Origin: Estrella lausannensis
GTDB taxonomy: Bacteria; Chlamydiota; Chlamydiia; Chlamydiales; Criblamydiaceae
DNA: 64,000 nucleotides
Assembly: GCF_900000175.1 (NCBI RefSeq)
Contig: NZ_CWGJ01000011.1
Span: 225,381 to 289,380, forward strand
Direction of reading: 5' to 3'
Shown here: positions 45,049-53,247 of the stretch, piece after piece
Layout of the letters: every line of letters begins with the position of its first letter
How positions within the stretch are numbered: position 1 is the first letter of the stretch
Made by a program: the position numbers and the translations under genes
The notes under the pieces: generated by a model
Seen by the model: only the letters and a program-made list of their open reading frames with translations
Told to the model about the DNA's origin: nothing
The model's database searches: none

Positions 45049-45208
45049 TACCGAAACAACTTGAAGAATTGGTCTTTGGCTTCGTCGGGTTTACTTAAGA
45101 ATTTTCGTTCTCACTCGCGCCTTGCCTCTCGGCAATGGTCGCTCGCTCTGGACAAAAATTCTTAAGGCCCTCCTGGCCAAATTTCCAATTCTTCAAGTTG
45201 ATTCGGTA
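45049..45208. mobile_element. 160-bp TA-flanked fold-back element, copy B
   Basis: Same orientation and length as copy A (33550), with only a handful of differences. Flanked by TA at 45047-45048 and 45209-45210; one terminal repeat carries GATTCGG instead of GTTTCGG. It is inserted into the T-tail of the terminator at 45010. The rest of the 44988-45376 gap holds no gene. Confidence 0.87.
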
Positions 45209-45376
45209 TAGAGAGCCTGTCGTACTAAAAAGTTTGAGTCGATTTTTCGGGAATTTTTGCTTCCTTTTCTGGTAGACTCTTCCTTAAGCCCTTTACCACT
45301 TCATCTCGTGCTGCTTGAGTCGGCAAAGTAAGATCACTTTAAGGGTGGAAAGTTTTTTAATTATCATGTTTTGTTG

Positions 45377-46633
45377 ATGACGCACCATCTTTCCGTATCG
45401 GATAGCAATCAAAGCAGGCTGGCTGTAAGGACGCGCTTTACTTATTTGGCCATACGAGCTTTAGATACCCCGCTTTGGGCAATTTACAATATGCTTCTCA
45501 TCATATTGTACAAGGACATGCACGCCACCCCGTTCCAGCTTGCCGTTTTAGTGTCGCTAAAACCTCTGACATCGATTGCCTCTTTTTATTTTACCCATTT
45601 GATGACAAGGCTCAGGTTGACGCAGACGATTTTGGTAGCAAGATTCGCCGGAATCGCCCTTTTTCTCCTGTTCCCGTTTGTAGAAAGTGTTGGGTTTATC
45701 TTGGCAGCCTACGGTCTTTACATGGCGATGGCGGTAGGAACAGTTCCAGCCTGGCTGGAGCTGATGAAAAATAATTTAGGTGAGGCGGAGCAGAAGCAAA
45801 CGTTTGCCTTTGGCTCATCGCTCGGATATCTCGGGGGAGCGGTTCTCCCGTTTGTGTTTGCCTTTTTTCTCGATCACTATCAGTACAGCTGGAAATGGAT
45901 ATTTTTTGGGGCCTCCCTCCTCTCGCTGACTTCGACCTTTCTCGTCCTCCGAATCACCACCACTAACGACAAGGTCATTCCGCTCGAGAGTAATCCGTTC
46001 CGGCACATTAGCCTCTCTTTCTTTACCGATCCCTGGAAACGCTCCTTCAGCCTTTTGAGGCAAAGGCCTGATTTTGCAGCCTTCCAGGCCTCCTTCATGA
46101 TTTTAGGGTCGGGGCTGATGATTTTGCAGCCTGCGATGCCCGTGTATTTTGTCGACGAGCTCCATTTAACTTATGTCGAGCTTGCGCTGGCTCTCTCTCT
46201 CTGCAAGGGAATCAGCTACGCCGCCGCCTCGCCATTTTTCGCCCGAAAGCTCCATGACGGCGGTATTTTTCGTTTTTCAGCAGTCGTCTCTTTACTCGCC
46301 GTCTTATTCCCACTGTTTCTAATGGCGGCCAAATGGGGTATTGGCTTTATCTACGTCTCTTATATCGTCTACGGGGTCATGCAGGCAGGCTCTGAGCTGG
46401 CGTGGAATATGTCCGGTCCACTGTTTGCGGGGCAGCAAGAGAGCCGTCCCTATACCAGTTTGAATATCATCACCGTCGCCTTGCGCGGGGCTCTGGCCCC
46501 GGCGATCGGCGCTTATCTATTGGGTGTGTTTGGAAGCTTTTGGGTCCAGGCGATCGGGGCCGTTGTGTTCATGCTTGCCTCTCTTGCCTTTTCGCTTTTG
46601 GTTAAGGAAAGTCCAGCGCGTCAGTCCGTTTGA
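45377..46633 (+). CDS. Major facilitator superfamily transporter
   Basis: 418 residues with about twelve membrane helices. The cytoplasmic loop between helices 2 and 3 (LMTRLRLTQTILVARFAG) and the central loop after helix 6 match MFS drug/sugar-type layout. TVPAWLELMKNNL follows helix 4. The ATG at 45377 is preferred over two preceding TTG codons. The substrate cannot be assigned. It stands alone between the 160-bp element and the split kinase gene. Confidence 0.85.
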   Translation: MTHHLSVSDSNQSRLAVRTRFTYLAIRALDTPLWAIYNMLLIILYKDMHATPFQLAVLVSLKPLTSIASFYFTHLMTRLRLTQTILVARFAGIALFLLFPFVESVGFILAAYGLYMAMAVGTVPAWLELMKNNLGEAEQKQTFAFGSSLGYLGGAVLPFVFAFFLDHYQYSWKWIFFGASLLSLTSTFLVLRITTTNDKVIPLESNPFRHISLSFFTDPWKRSFSLLRQRPDFAAFQASFMILGSGLMILQPAMPVYFVDELHLTYVELALALSLCKGISYAAASPFFARKLHDGGIFRFSAVVSLLAVLFPLFLMAAKWGIGFIYVSYIVYGVMQAGSELAWNMSGPLFAGQQESRPYTSLNIITVALRGALAPAIGAYLLGVFGSFWVQAIGAVVFMLASLAFSLLVKESPARQSV

Positions 46634-46683
46634 TTGTGCATCATTCTTTGCCCATCAAAGCACAAATGTAGCGAGTTCATTCA

Positions 46684-47352
46684 ATGAAAAAAATCCCACC
46701 CAAAAAAATTGCTGTCATTGGTCTTCCTGGGAGCGGAAAATCTACATTTGCCTCCAATCTAGGTAGAATTTTAGAGATTCCCGTTCACCATCTAGATAGG
46801 CATATGTTTGAGCCGGATGGAAAAAAGAAAGATAAACGGGAATTTATAGAGATTCAGCAAGCCATTCTGAGCGAAGAGGCTTGGATAGTTGAAGGGTGTT
46901 CTTTTTCGACTTTCGAAATGAGGTTTGCTAAGGCAGAGGTTCTGATCTATACCGAAACAACCTGAAGAATTGGAAATTTGGCCAGGAGGGCCTTAAGAAT
47001 TTTTGTCCGGAGCGAGCGACCATTGCCGAGAGGCAAGGCGCGAGTGAGAACGAAAATTCTTAATTAAGCCCGACGCAGCCAAAGACCAATTCTTCAAGTT
47101 GTTTCGGTATATTTCCATTTTTCCCGTATCGTCTGTTTTTTGAGACTTTTCAAAAGAGTATTTAATTACACAAAAGACTTCGGTAGCTTGAGATCTGTTA
47201 CTTGGGGGATTTTGAAATATACCTGGAACTTTGACAAGGATAAGAGAGCGCGGATTGATGAGCTTAGACAAAAATACCCGCACACCCAGTTTCTTATTTT
47301 CAAAAATCAAAAAGAGGCCGATTCCTATCTGAAATTTTGTGGCAAGGCCTGA
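46684..47352 (+). pseudogene. P-loop adenylate-kinase-like gene split by a 160-bp element
   Basis: The 5' part (46684-46949) encodes KIAVIGLPGSGKSTFASNLG (Walker A), IPVHHLDRHMFEPDG and RFAKAEVLIY, then runs into the element and stops at 46965. The 3' part (47112-47352) encodes FHFSRIVCFLRLFKRVFNYT, SLRSVTWGILKY and KYPHTQFLIFKNQKEADSYL. Removing the element plus one TA (162 nt = 54 codons) rejoins both in frame into a 168-residue protein that reads like the topology-modulation/adenylate-kinase family, with the junction VLIY|FHFSR inside a conserved stretch. Both halves keep coding character, so the insertion looks recent. The 5' half has an intact Walker A but would lack its Arg-rich lid. 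Confidence 0.85.
46950..47109. mobile_element. 160-bp TA-flanked fold-back element, copy C (inverted)
   Basis: Same element in the opposite orientation to copies A and B, 160 bp, TA at 46948-46949 and 47110-47111. Terminal repeats are TACCGAAACAACCTG and CAAGTTGTTTCGGTA. It interrupts the kinase-like gene at codon 89. Confidence 0.88.
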
Positions 47353-47421
47353 ATTTGCACTAATTCTTTAAAACCTACGCGATTTCTATGGTTGGGCAGA
47401 TTTTGAAGAATTAAAAGACGC

Positions 47422-48282
47422 TTATCTAGTGAATAACCCAGTATTCAATCGTAACCAATTGTTGATTTTAGCAATAACATCAGCGATCTTTTCGGGGAGG
47501 GGTGCTAAATTTCCCGTACGTAAATTTCTCAAGTATTCATTCCAAAAAATCTGTAATCGGCTCAATTCATCCGCGTCATGAGTAATTGGCAGAGCAAGCT
47601 GTGTCTCTCGATGTTCAAATACCGTACGGATAATCTCTTCAACATGACCAAGGGATGGCTGTGAGGATATCATGGAGTAAAGGTCGTGAAAGTCTTTCAT
47701 ACGGCTATTGAATGATCCACGATGTATGATTGTCTCTAACTTTTCTGCAAAAATAAATTCTTTGGGATAGCAGGAGAGCGTAATATTTCCTTCGAAAAGG
47801 CTGCCTTTGGAGGATTTTGTAAGCGGAATCGAGTATTCAATAGAATCGACAATATCACCAAAACCAATATCAATTGCGACTTTAAACCTTGTCTTTCCAA
47901 AATAAGCCATCATCGATACCTCCACTCCTGGATATCCCATATGTGGATGGGTAAGTTCGCTAACTTTAATTTCTTGAAATAGAAAGCCATCTTGTAAATT
48001 AATGTTTGCGATTTTCTCAAAAACAAGTTTTAAACTGTTGAGCTCATTACTTATCTTCTTTGCAAGAAAATCTAAATCTGTCGTTTCCCTTCCGATTTCT
48101 ATATATTTTGATAGGAGAATGCCGCCTTTCAAGATAAAATGTTTGCGGTACTCTGATTTAGCCAGGCGTGCGAGAAAACGCTCTAGCGTCAGAGTTTGCC
48201 AAAGTTCTGCCGGATCGCGCTTTTTTTCTTTTGCGACTGCGCGTAGCTTAGCTTTAAAAGATTTTTCCAAGTCTGATGTCAT
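47422..48282 (-). CDS. abiEii: AbiEii/AbiGii-type nucleotidyltransferase toxin
   Basis: 286 residues of the DUF1814 nucleotidyltransferase family. The core KHFILKGGILLSKYIEIGRE precedes TTDLDFLAKKI, whose DLDF is the metal-binding motif. The RFKVAIDIGFGDIVD segment with its later Asp completes the site, then CYPKEFIFAEKLETIIHRGS and SRMKDFHDLYSMIS. Such toxins transfer nucleotides to RNA (tRNA in studied homologues) and, with AbiEi, give phage abortive infection. Its start overlaps abiEi by 4 nt. Confidence 0.9.
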   Translation of the reverse strand: MTSDLEKSFKAKLRAVAKEKKRDPAELWQTLTLERFLARLAKSEYRKHFILKGGILLSKYIEIGRETTDLDFLAKKISNELNSLKLVFEKIANINLQDGFLFQEIKVSELTHPHMGYPGVEVSMMAYFGKTRFKVAIDIGFGDIVDSIEYSIPLTKSSKGSLFEGNITLSCYPKEFIFAEKLETIIHRGSFNSRMKDFHDLYSMISSQPSLGHVEEIIRTVFEHRETQLALPITHDADELSRLQIFWNEYLRNLRTGNLAPLPEKIADVIAKINNWLRLNTGLFTR

Positions 48283-48872
48283 GTTGTACAGGATAAAATA
48301 TAAGGGGTGATGTTGACGCGTAATGTCTTTGCGTATGCGCCTAATTTCTTGGGGTCAGGCTTGTAGTATGTACTTTGGAAATATCTTTGAATAGCTTTAA
48401 TAGCAATTTCCTTGCTTAAGTAGCGAAAAGCATCAATGACACAACGCTCTCGATCAAAAATTTTTACCTTATATTCACCAAAAGAAATTTCGGTTTTTCC
48501 GAGGGAGATGTTACGCATCCTGATGATTTTTGTATTTGGCCTTTTAGGAGCATAAGATTTGTGCGGAATAGCAATCCAGATTTCTCGCATCACCTGATCT
48601 GTTAATTCATAATAGCAAAGAGCAGAAATCAAGCAGATGACTCCTTCCGGCATACTCGCTGCTATTAGTCCCAGATTTTCCCATTGAAAGTCGACTTCGG
48701 GTTCATATTCACTAAAGCGATATGTCCCTGGGTAAATTCTTTCCAAAGTACCTTTTTTGACTAAATAAGCGATCGCATGTCTTGGCACGTTCCGATCCGC
48801 AGCTTGCTGAGCTGTGAAGAAAGGGACATGCTGAAAGGGTTCTAATTGCTTTTTATATTTTGAATGTCTCAT
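48279..48872 (-). CDS. abiEi: AbiEi-type antitoxin and autoregulator
   Basis: 197 residues. The N-terminal winged helix (FFTAQQAADRNVPRHAIAYL, KKGTLERIYPGTYRFSE) binds DNA; the C-terminal antitoxin part has CLISALCYYELTD, WIAIPHKSYAPKRPNTKIIR and the DRERCVIDAFRYLSKEIAIK segment. It is expected to neutralise the toxin and repress the operon. The ATG follows the -10 box by only 6 nt (see promoter), so the mRNA may be leaderless. Confidence 0.9.
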   Translation of the reverse strand: MRHSKYKKQLEPFQHVPFFTAQQAADRNVPRHAIAYLVKKGTLERIYPGTYRFSEYEPEVDFQWENLGLIAASMPEGVICLISALCYYELTDQVMREIWIAIPHKSYAPKRPNTKIIRMRNISLGKTEISFGEYKVKIFDRERCVIDAFRYLSKEIAIKAIQRYFQSTYYKPDPKKLGAYAKTLRVNITPYILSCTT

Positions 48873-48878
48873 ACCCTG

Positions 48879-48907
48879 ATTCTACAAAATCTACCCAGTT
48901 AAGTCAA
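48879..48907 (-). promoter_or_regulatory. abiE promoter (TTGACT-N17-TAGAAT)
   Basis: On the minus strand TTGACT (48907-48902) and TAGAAT (48884-48879) are spaced by 17 nt, a near-consensus sigma-70 promoter. The abiEi ATG begins 6 nt after the -10 box, close to where transcription should start, so little or no leader and no Shine-Dalgarno is possible. Confidence 0.75.
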
Positions 48908-48923
48908 GTGGGTAGATTTTGTA
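48883..48923. promoter_or_regulatory. Palindromic operator candidate over the abiE promoter
   Basis: Perfect 15-bp arms (TACAAAATCTACCCA at 48883-48897, TGGGTAGATTTTGTA at 48909-48923) separated by 11 nt, covering the -10 edge, spacer and -35. AbiEi proteins repress their own promoter through inverted repeats, so this is the likely binding site. A terminator for the upstream AsmA-like gene is the alternative. Confidence 0.65.
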
Positions 48924-48994
48924 TATTTCTTCCTTTAGCCTTTCATCCACAACTTTCGAATATCCCTTGCGGCAAAGAGCTTGTTTTTTCAGGG

Positions 48995-51900
48995 CTACTG
49001 GAATAGCTTTCTGATCAGCTTCTTCGTTCCTTTCTCTATTTCCGCGGCCGGATTGATCATCTTTTGCTTGCCATCAGATCCGTTTTGAATCGACTCTCGT
49101 GGCTCCGACTCAGTCAAGGTATCTGACCAAGGGAGGGGATTTGTCGTGGGAGGAGGAGCATCCGGCTCCATGAGCCCGCCACTGGCCAGATCGATGAATG
49201 TACCCAGGATAAGACCTTCCGGCCCTTGCTTGGAGGCAACGAGGGAAGAAATTTTTGCCGCGGCTTTGGTTTTATCAATTTTGGGATTTGACAGAGGGCC
49301 CTTGAAAGGAATCTGCAGCATAAACTCCTTTTTAAGTCCCAGGATGCCAAGAGCGCGGGTGATCGTATCGGCCGCAACGCCAATAATCATGTCGACCCTT
49401 TCATTGGCAAGATCCACCGACCCCCAGCTTGCCAAGTGGTAGGTATCTGAGAGAAGCATATCAGCTCTTCTCAGCTTGAGCTTGCCGTCTTTCATCGAAA
49501 AATAGAGGGGAGTGAGCCATATCGACTCATAGTCTTTTTGCGGCCCTTTAAGCATGCCGATCAACGAGCTGAGCTCCGGTGAGTTGCGGAATATCATCTT
49601 CCCTGTCTCTAAACTGGCATCTTTCACTTGGATCTCGTTGACGTCGAAGGTCAACAGGGGAAAGGAAAAGCCTTCGTTGTGTATGGTGAACTTGAGCGGC
49701 GCGCTGGAGGACTCAAGCCCTTTTAGAAAAGGGGCGATATCGCTCAAGACGTGTTTTCCAAGCAGTGGCGTGGCTTTGACTGTCGCTAAGAGAGGCTCTT
49801 TGAGCATTAGACGACCTTCTCGTAGGTAGCCATTCAGTTTCATGCTGCCGTTGATCCCTTGCACCGCTCCGAAAACAGGTCCTTCCTGTTTCTTGATTTG
49901 AAGCCTGATGTCAGCTTCGATCTGGTCGCCGAGTAGCGCCTCCAATTTTGTCGGCACGGCAGGGTAGGGGCAAAAGAGTTCGCAGAGGGAGGCTGTCTTA
50001 AAGGATTTTGCCATCAGGGACGCATCTAAGGTAAGGCCCTCTTTGTTAAATGCTCCGCCTTCAGTGAGAGCTTCCGTGATAAAGCCCTTTAAAAGAAGGG
50101 AACCGGTGGACTCTTCGGCTTCGGCCGGGGTGGCTCTCAGAGTGAATTTCAGCGTCCTGCTCACATCTTCGGTCTCCAATTCGGCTGAAATCTTCTTTAA
50201 ATGAACTGCTTGTTTACGCTTTAGATCACTGAAGCTGAGGCGTTCGATATCAAGATTTGCTTTGAACGCGGCTCTGGCAAGCAGATTCCATGGGGGAGTC
50301 GATGGCTCGAACCCGGGGAGAGCGACCGATGAAAGGGTCATTGTCATCGAGGGAGTGTCTGCCAGTCTGATGTTGGTTTTCTCATCATTTTTGAAGAACG
50401 TTGACATCAGCTCCAGCCGGCGCTGGGTTAATCCCATCTGGATTTTGAGGGCTGTTTTATCCTTGACCGGGGCCAGCTGAGTGTCTGTCTGGATAAAAAG
50501 TTGCCCTGAAAGATCGTCGGCCTGGAGTGTTGCTGTGATATCGAGGATATCTTGATAGACGGTCTCGACATCAAGAGAGAAGACCGGCCCTAAAAGTCCA
50601 GGAAGATCCCCGGGAGCTGCAATTGAGAGAATCTCTGTCGGAAAGTCAAGCAGCTGCAGTCGCGTTTTGACTGAGACTCCGTCCCTGTTTCCTGCAAGCG
50701 CTCCTGCCCAGTTTTTCACGGCAATTTTAGCAGCGACAGAGCCCTCTTTATTCAATTTGGGGATGTAGGATTTCATCGACGGTGTTAAACGGATTTTGCT
50801 CTCCTTTCCCAAGAGCTCAAGGGGGATGTTGATCTCCTTGAGGATAATCTCATTGCCTCTCGAGAAAAAGTTCATCTGATCCGCGCGGATGCTGCCGGAG
50901 AGATCACTCGTGGCCAGCTCTTTTAAATCGATTGCCTCAGCGACTGGAGTTAAAGTCGCCGTGAAAGTGGCTTTCTTCTTCAGGTTAAAGCTGCCATTTT
51001 TAGAAAACTCGAAAGAGGAGAGTGCTTCAGGCGTCACGCCGATTGTTAAGGTTGCCGGTGTGATAAGTTTGATTTTGCCATCGGCAAAAGAGAAAAGGGA
51101 GTGCAGGTCAAGATTATCAGACGCAGCGTGTAGGTTCACTTCGCTCAGTGAAATCGGCTGTTTTTTGGAGAGAATGACTTTTCCCTTAGCGGAAGCTTTG
51201 ATGGGTTCGTTTATCAGGGCTCTATAGGGAGCTTGCAAATTAGCTTTCAGGGTCGTCTCGATATCGAAGGCTATTTGAGAGCGACTCTTTCCCTCGAGCG
51301 ATAGGGAGGCGTCCGCTACCGTAATGCTCTCTTGATTTGCTGTGATGGTGAGAGGCCCCCGAAAGTCGCCCCGGAATTTAAAAGTCGTTTCCGCAAGAGC
51401 GTCCAGAGCCTGCCCTGTTTGTAAGGCCTTCCTGGGAAGGCGCACATTCTCAAGCACACCCTCTGCTTGGAGGTCGCCACCGGTCATGGTGACAGCCTGA
51501 GGAAAAAAAGCAGTAACGGCTTCTTTGGAAATATGGCTTTTAATCTTGGCTGGTTTCTGCAAGGAGATCTCATCACCGATAGCGAATGTCAACTGAGTGG
51601 CTTCGAGGGTGTTTGAGTGAATGGAAAGAGAAAGTTCTCCGATGGACTCGTTATAGGTTAAAGAAGCTTCGACATCGGCCTTGTCCCCTCTAAACAAGGA
51701 CTCCTTCGAGTTGATGAGAAGACTTGCAATATCAAGAGGAATGCCGTCTCCCTTCAGGCTAAATTGCAGGTTCTCAAATCCCGCGATCCCTTTTTTGTTG
51801 GCAAGGGGAGTGGCGATAGCTTCGGCGGCAATTTTTGTTTCCCCGAAACCGGTGCTTAACTGAGTGAGTGCTTCTGCCCTGATTTTTCCTTCGGCAAGGT

Positions 51901-52927
51901 GGATCTTCTGCGCAAAATTTCTAAGTTGAATAGGTTGGGGGGAATTTTTGACGTAGAGATCCGTGGGCTTAATTTCTAAGAGCAGGTCGATAAGCGCTAA
52001 GTTTACTACCTCTGGAAGCCCCTTTTTCAACGGAAGACGCATTTGCTGAAGGGTTGTCTTAATCTCTGCGGAGCTGCCCAGTGTTAGCAGGGGTTCTGTT
52101 CCTCCTTGACGAAACGCTTCGAGTACCAGTGCCGGCGTCGCTTTGATTGTAAGGATGCCGCTTCCCTCCAGAGTTTGTCCCGATGGGTCGACGGCAAAGT
52201 CCATCGTACCCTGGACATTTTGGGAGCTGATCGTCAGCTGGACGGGTTTACTCAAGTCTTTTGCACTTTGATTTAATGCGATATCTACCTGCTTGCCAAA
52301 GAGCAGCTCAGCGCTTTTACTCTCGGTGCCGCTTGAGAGGGATAGGAACCAGTCGATCAGGGCTGAGGGAAGGTTGACAATATCGAAATGGATATCTTCC
52401 GGCTTGGCGAGAGGCGAGTCGATTGGAATGCGGCCGCTTAAGGAAAACTCCTCTGCTTTATTGCCGTCGGTCAGATGCGCTGAACCGTTGATGGAGTAGT
52501 GATCGCCTTGTCCTTTCGTTTCGATAGTTAACTTTCCGCCTGTGATATTCAGAGGGGATTTAGCACCGTTCGCGTCTGTTTTGTCGATAATGCTGGCTTT
52601 GATGTTTTCAATTTGAAGCGAGCTATTGATACCGCCTTTAAACAGGAGCGAAAAAAGGGAGTCGCTGAGTTGCAGGGCATCAATGTTCACTGACACCGCG
52701 TCGTCTTTACTTGTGTAGCTGATTCCCTGAACATTCTGGCCGCTGAACCATCCCAGGTCGAGTTGGTGAATTGAAAACTCACCTGGAATATCCTTGTTGA
52801 GCCATGACAGCGCGAGTTTTTTACCCGGTTCCGTCTTAAGGAGAGAGGGCGTCATGAGAAGTAAGGCCAGAGAGCCTGTCAGCACGCCTGCCAGTGTAAA
52901 TAGGGTCAGCTTCAATCCTTTTCTCAT
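48995..52927 (-). CDS. Giant AsmA-like envelope protein
   Basis: 1310 residues. One N-terminal membrane helix (LTLFTLAGVLTGSLALLLMT, residues about 8-27) is followed by a very long chain of beta-strand repeats such as ALQLSDSLFSLLFKGGINS, LQIENIKASIIDK and QEGVLEN-type turns. The C-terminal 250 residues (LTFDVNEIQVKDASLETGKM, RRADMLLSDTYHLASWGSVD) match the AsmA-like end found in AsmA/TamB/YhdP-family proteins, which form grooves that carry lipids between the membranes. Cytoplasmic N-terminus and periplasmic body are expected. The C-terminal about 70 residues are charged. The exact subfamily is unclear. Confidence 0.8.
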   Translation of the reverse strand: MRKGLKLTLFTLAGVLTGSLALLLMTPSLLKTEPGKKLALSWLNKDIPGEFSIHQLDLGWFSGQNVQGISYTSKDDAVSVNIDALQLSDSLFSLLFKGGINSSLQIENIKASIIDKTDANGAKSPLNITGGKLTIETKGQGDHYSINGSAHLTDGNKAEEFSLSGRIPIDSPLAKPEDIHFDIVNLPSALIDWFLSLSSGTESKSAELLFGKQVDIALNQSAKDLSKPVQLTISSQNVQGTMDFAVDPSGQTLEGSGILTIKATPALVLEAFRQGGTEPLLTLGSSAEIKTTLQQMRLPLKKGLPEVVNLALIDLLLEIKPTDLYVKNSPQPIQLRNFAQKIHLAEGKIRAEALTQLSTGFGETKIAAEAIATPLANKKGIAGFENLQFSLKGDGIPLDIASLLINSKESLFRGDKADVEASLTYNESIGELSLSIHSNTLEATQLTFAIGDEISLQKPAKIKSHISKEAVTAFFPQAVTMTGGDLQAEGVLENVRLPRKALQTGQALDALAETTFKFRGDFRGPLTITANQESITVADASLSLEGKSRSQIAFDIETTLKANLQAPYRALINEPIKASAKGKVILSKKQPISLSEVNLHAASDNLDLHSLFSFADGKIKLITPATLTIGVTPEALSSFEFSKNGSFNLKKKATFTATLTPVAEAIDLKELATSDLSGSIRADQMNFFSRGNEIILKEINIPLELLGKESKIRLTPSMKSYIPKLNKEGSVAAKIAVKNWAGALAGNRDGVSVKTRLQLLDFPTEILSIAAPGDLPGLLGPVFSLDVETVYQDILDITATLQADDLSGQLFIQTDTQLAPVKDKTALKIQMGLTQRRLELMSTFFKNDEKTNIRLADTPSMTMTLSSVALPGFEPSTPPWNLLARAAFKANLDIERLSFSDLKRKQAVHLKKISAELETEDVSRTLKFTLRATPAEAEESTGSLLLKGFITEALTEGGAFNKEGLTLDASLMAKSFKTASLCELFCPYPAVPTKLEALLGDQIEADIRLQIKKQEGPVFGAVQGINGSMKLNGYLREGRLMLKEPLLATVKATPLLGKHVLSDIAPFLKGLESSSAPLKFTIHNEGFSFPLLTFDVNEIQVKDASLETGKMIFRNSPELSSLIGMLKGPQKDYESIWLTPLYFSMKDGKLKLRRADMLLSDTYHLASWGSVDLANERVDMIIGVAADTITRALGILGLKKEFMLQIPFKGPLSNPKIDKTKAAAKISSLVASKQGPEGLILGTFIDLASGGLMEPDAPPPTTNPLPWSDTLTESEPRESIQNGSDGKQKMINPAAEIEKGTKKLIRKLFQ

Positions 52928-53247
52928 AAACCTACCTCAAAAAGATGACTTCCAAACACCTCTGTTCCGGCATGCGCCAGAGGCTCTACAAAGGTGTCAG
53001 CGAAACAGAATCGGGCAATTTTAATCCGATCGGATTTTGAAAATGCCCTTTAAGTTTCCTATTATCACAGTCTTAAGTGAATAAGGGAAGTGATATTTTA
53101 CATGACAATCAAATATTTAAATTGGTTTTTTAAAGGACTTGTCAGTCTTTAAAGTGAAAAAGGTAATTTTTTTTAGCTTTTAAATAAGTTTGAGACTAGA
53201 CTTGTTGTTTTATATTCTTTATGACCAAGAAGATGGAGAAAAATTAG
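52928..53247. other. 320-nt divergent intergenic region
   Basis: Lies between the AsmA-like gene (minus) and nhaD (plus). The nhaD half is AT-rich; a weak promoter candidate TTGAGA (53190-53195), 17 nt, TATTCT (53213-53218) ends about 30 nt before the ATG. No gene or repeat is visible. Confidence 0.4.

Noticed and set aside
33550-47109. CRISPR-like reading of the three 160-bp repeats
   Set aside because: The copies are 1.7-12 kb apart, of mixed orientation, each flanked by TA, with no spacers and no cas genes.
47358-47460. Short plus-strand coding-like stretch after the split kinase gene
   Set aside because: Read as YGWADFEELKDAYLVNNPVF it looks protein-like, but it has no start and overlaps the abiEii 3' end; too short to support a gene remnant.
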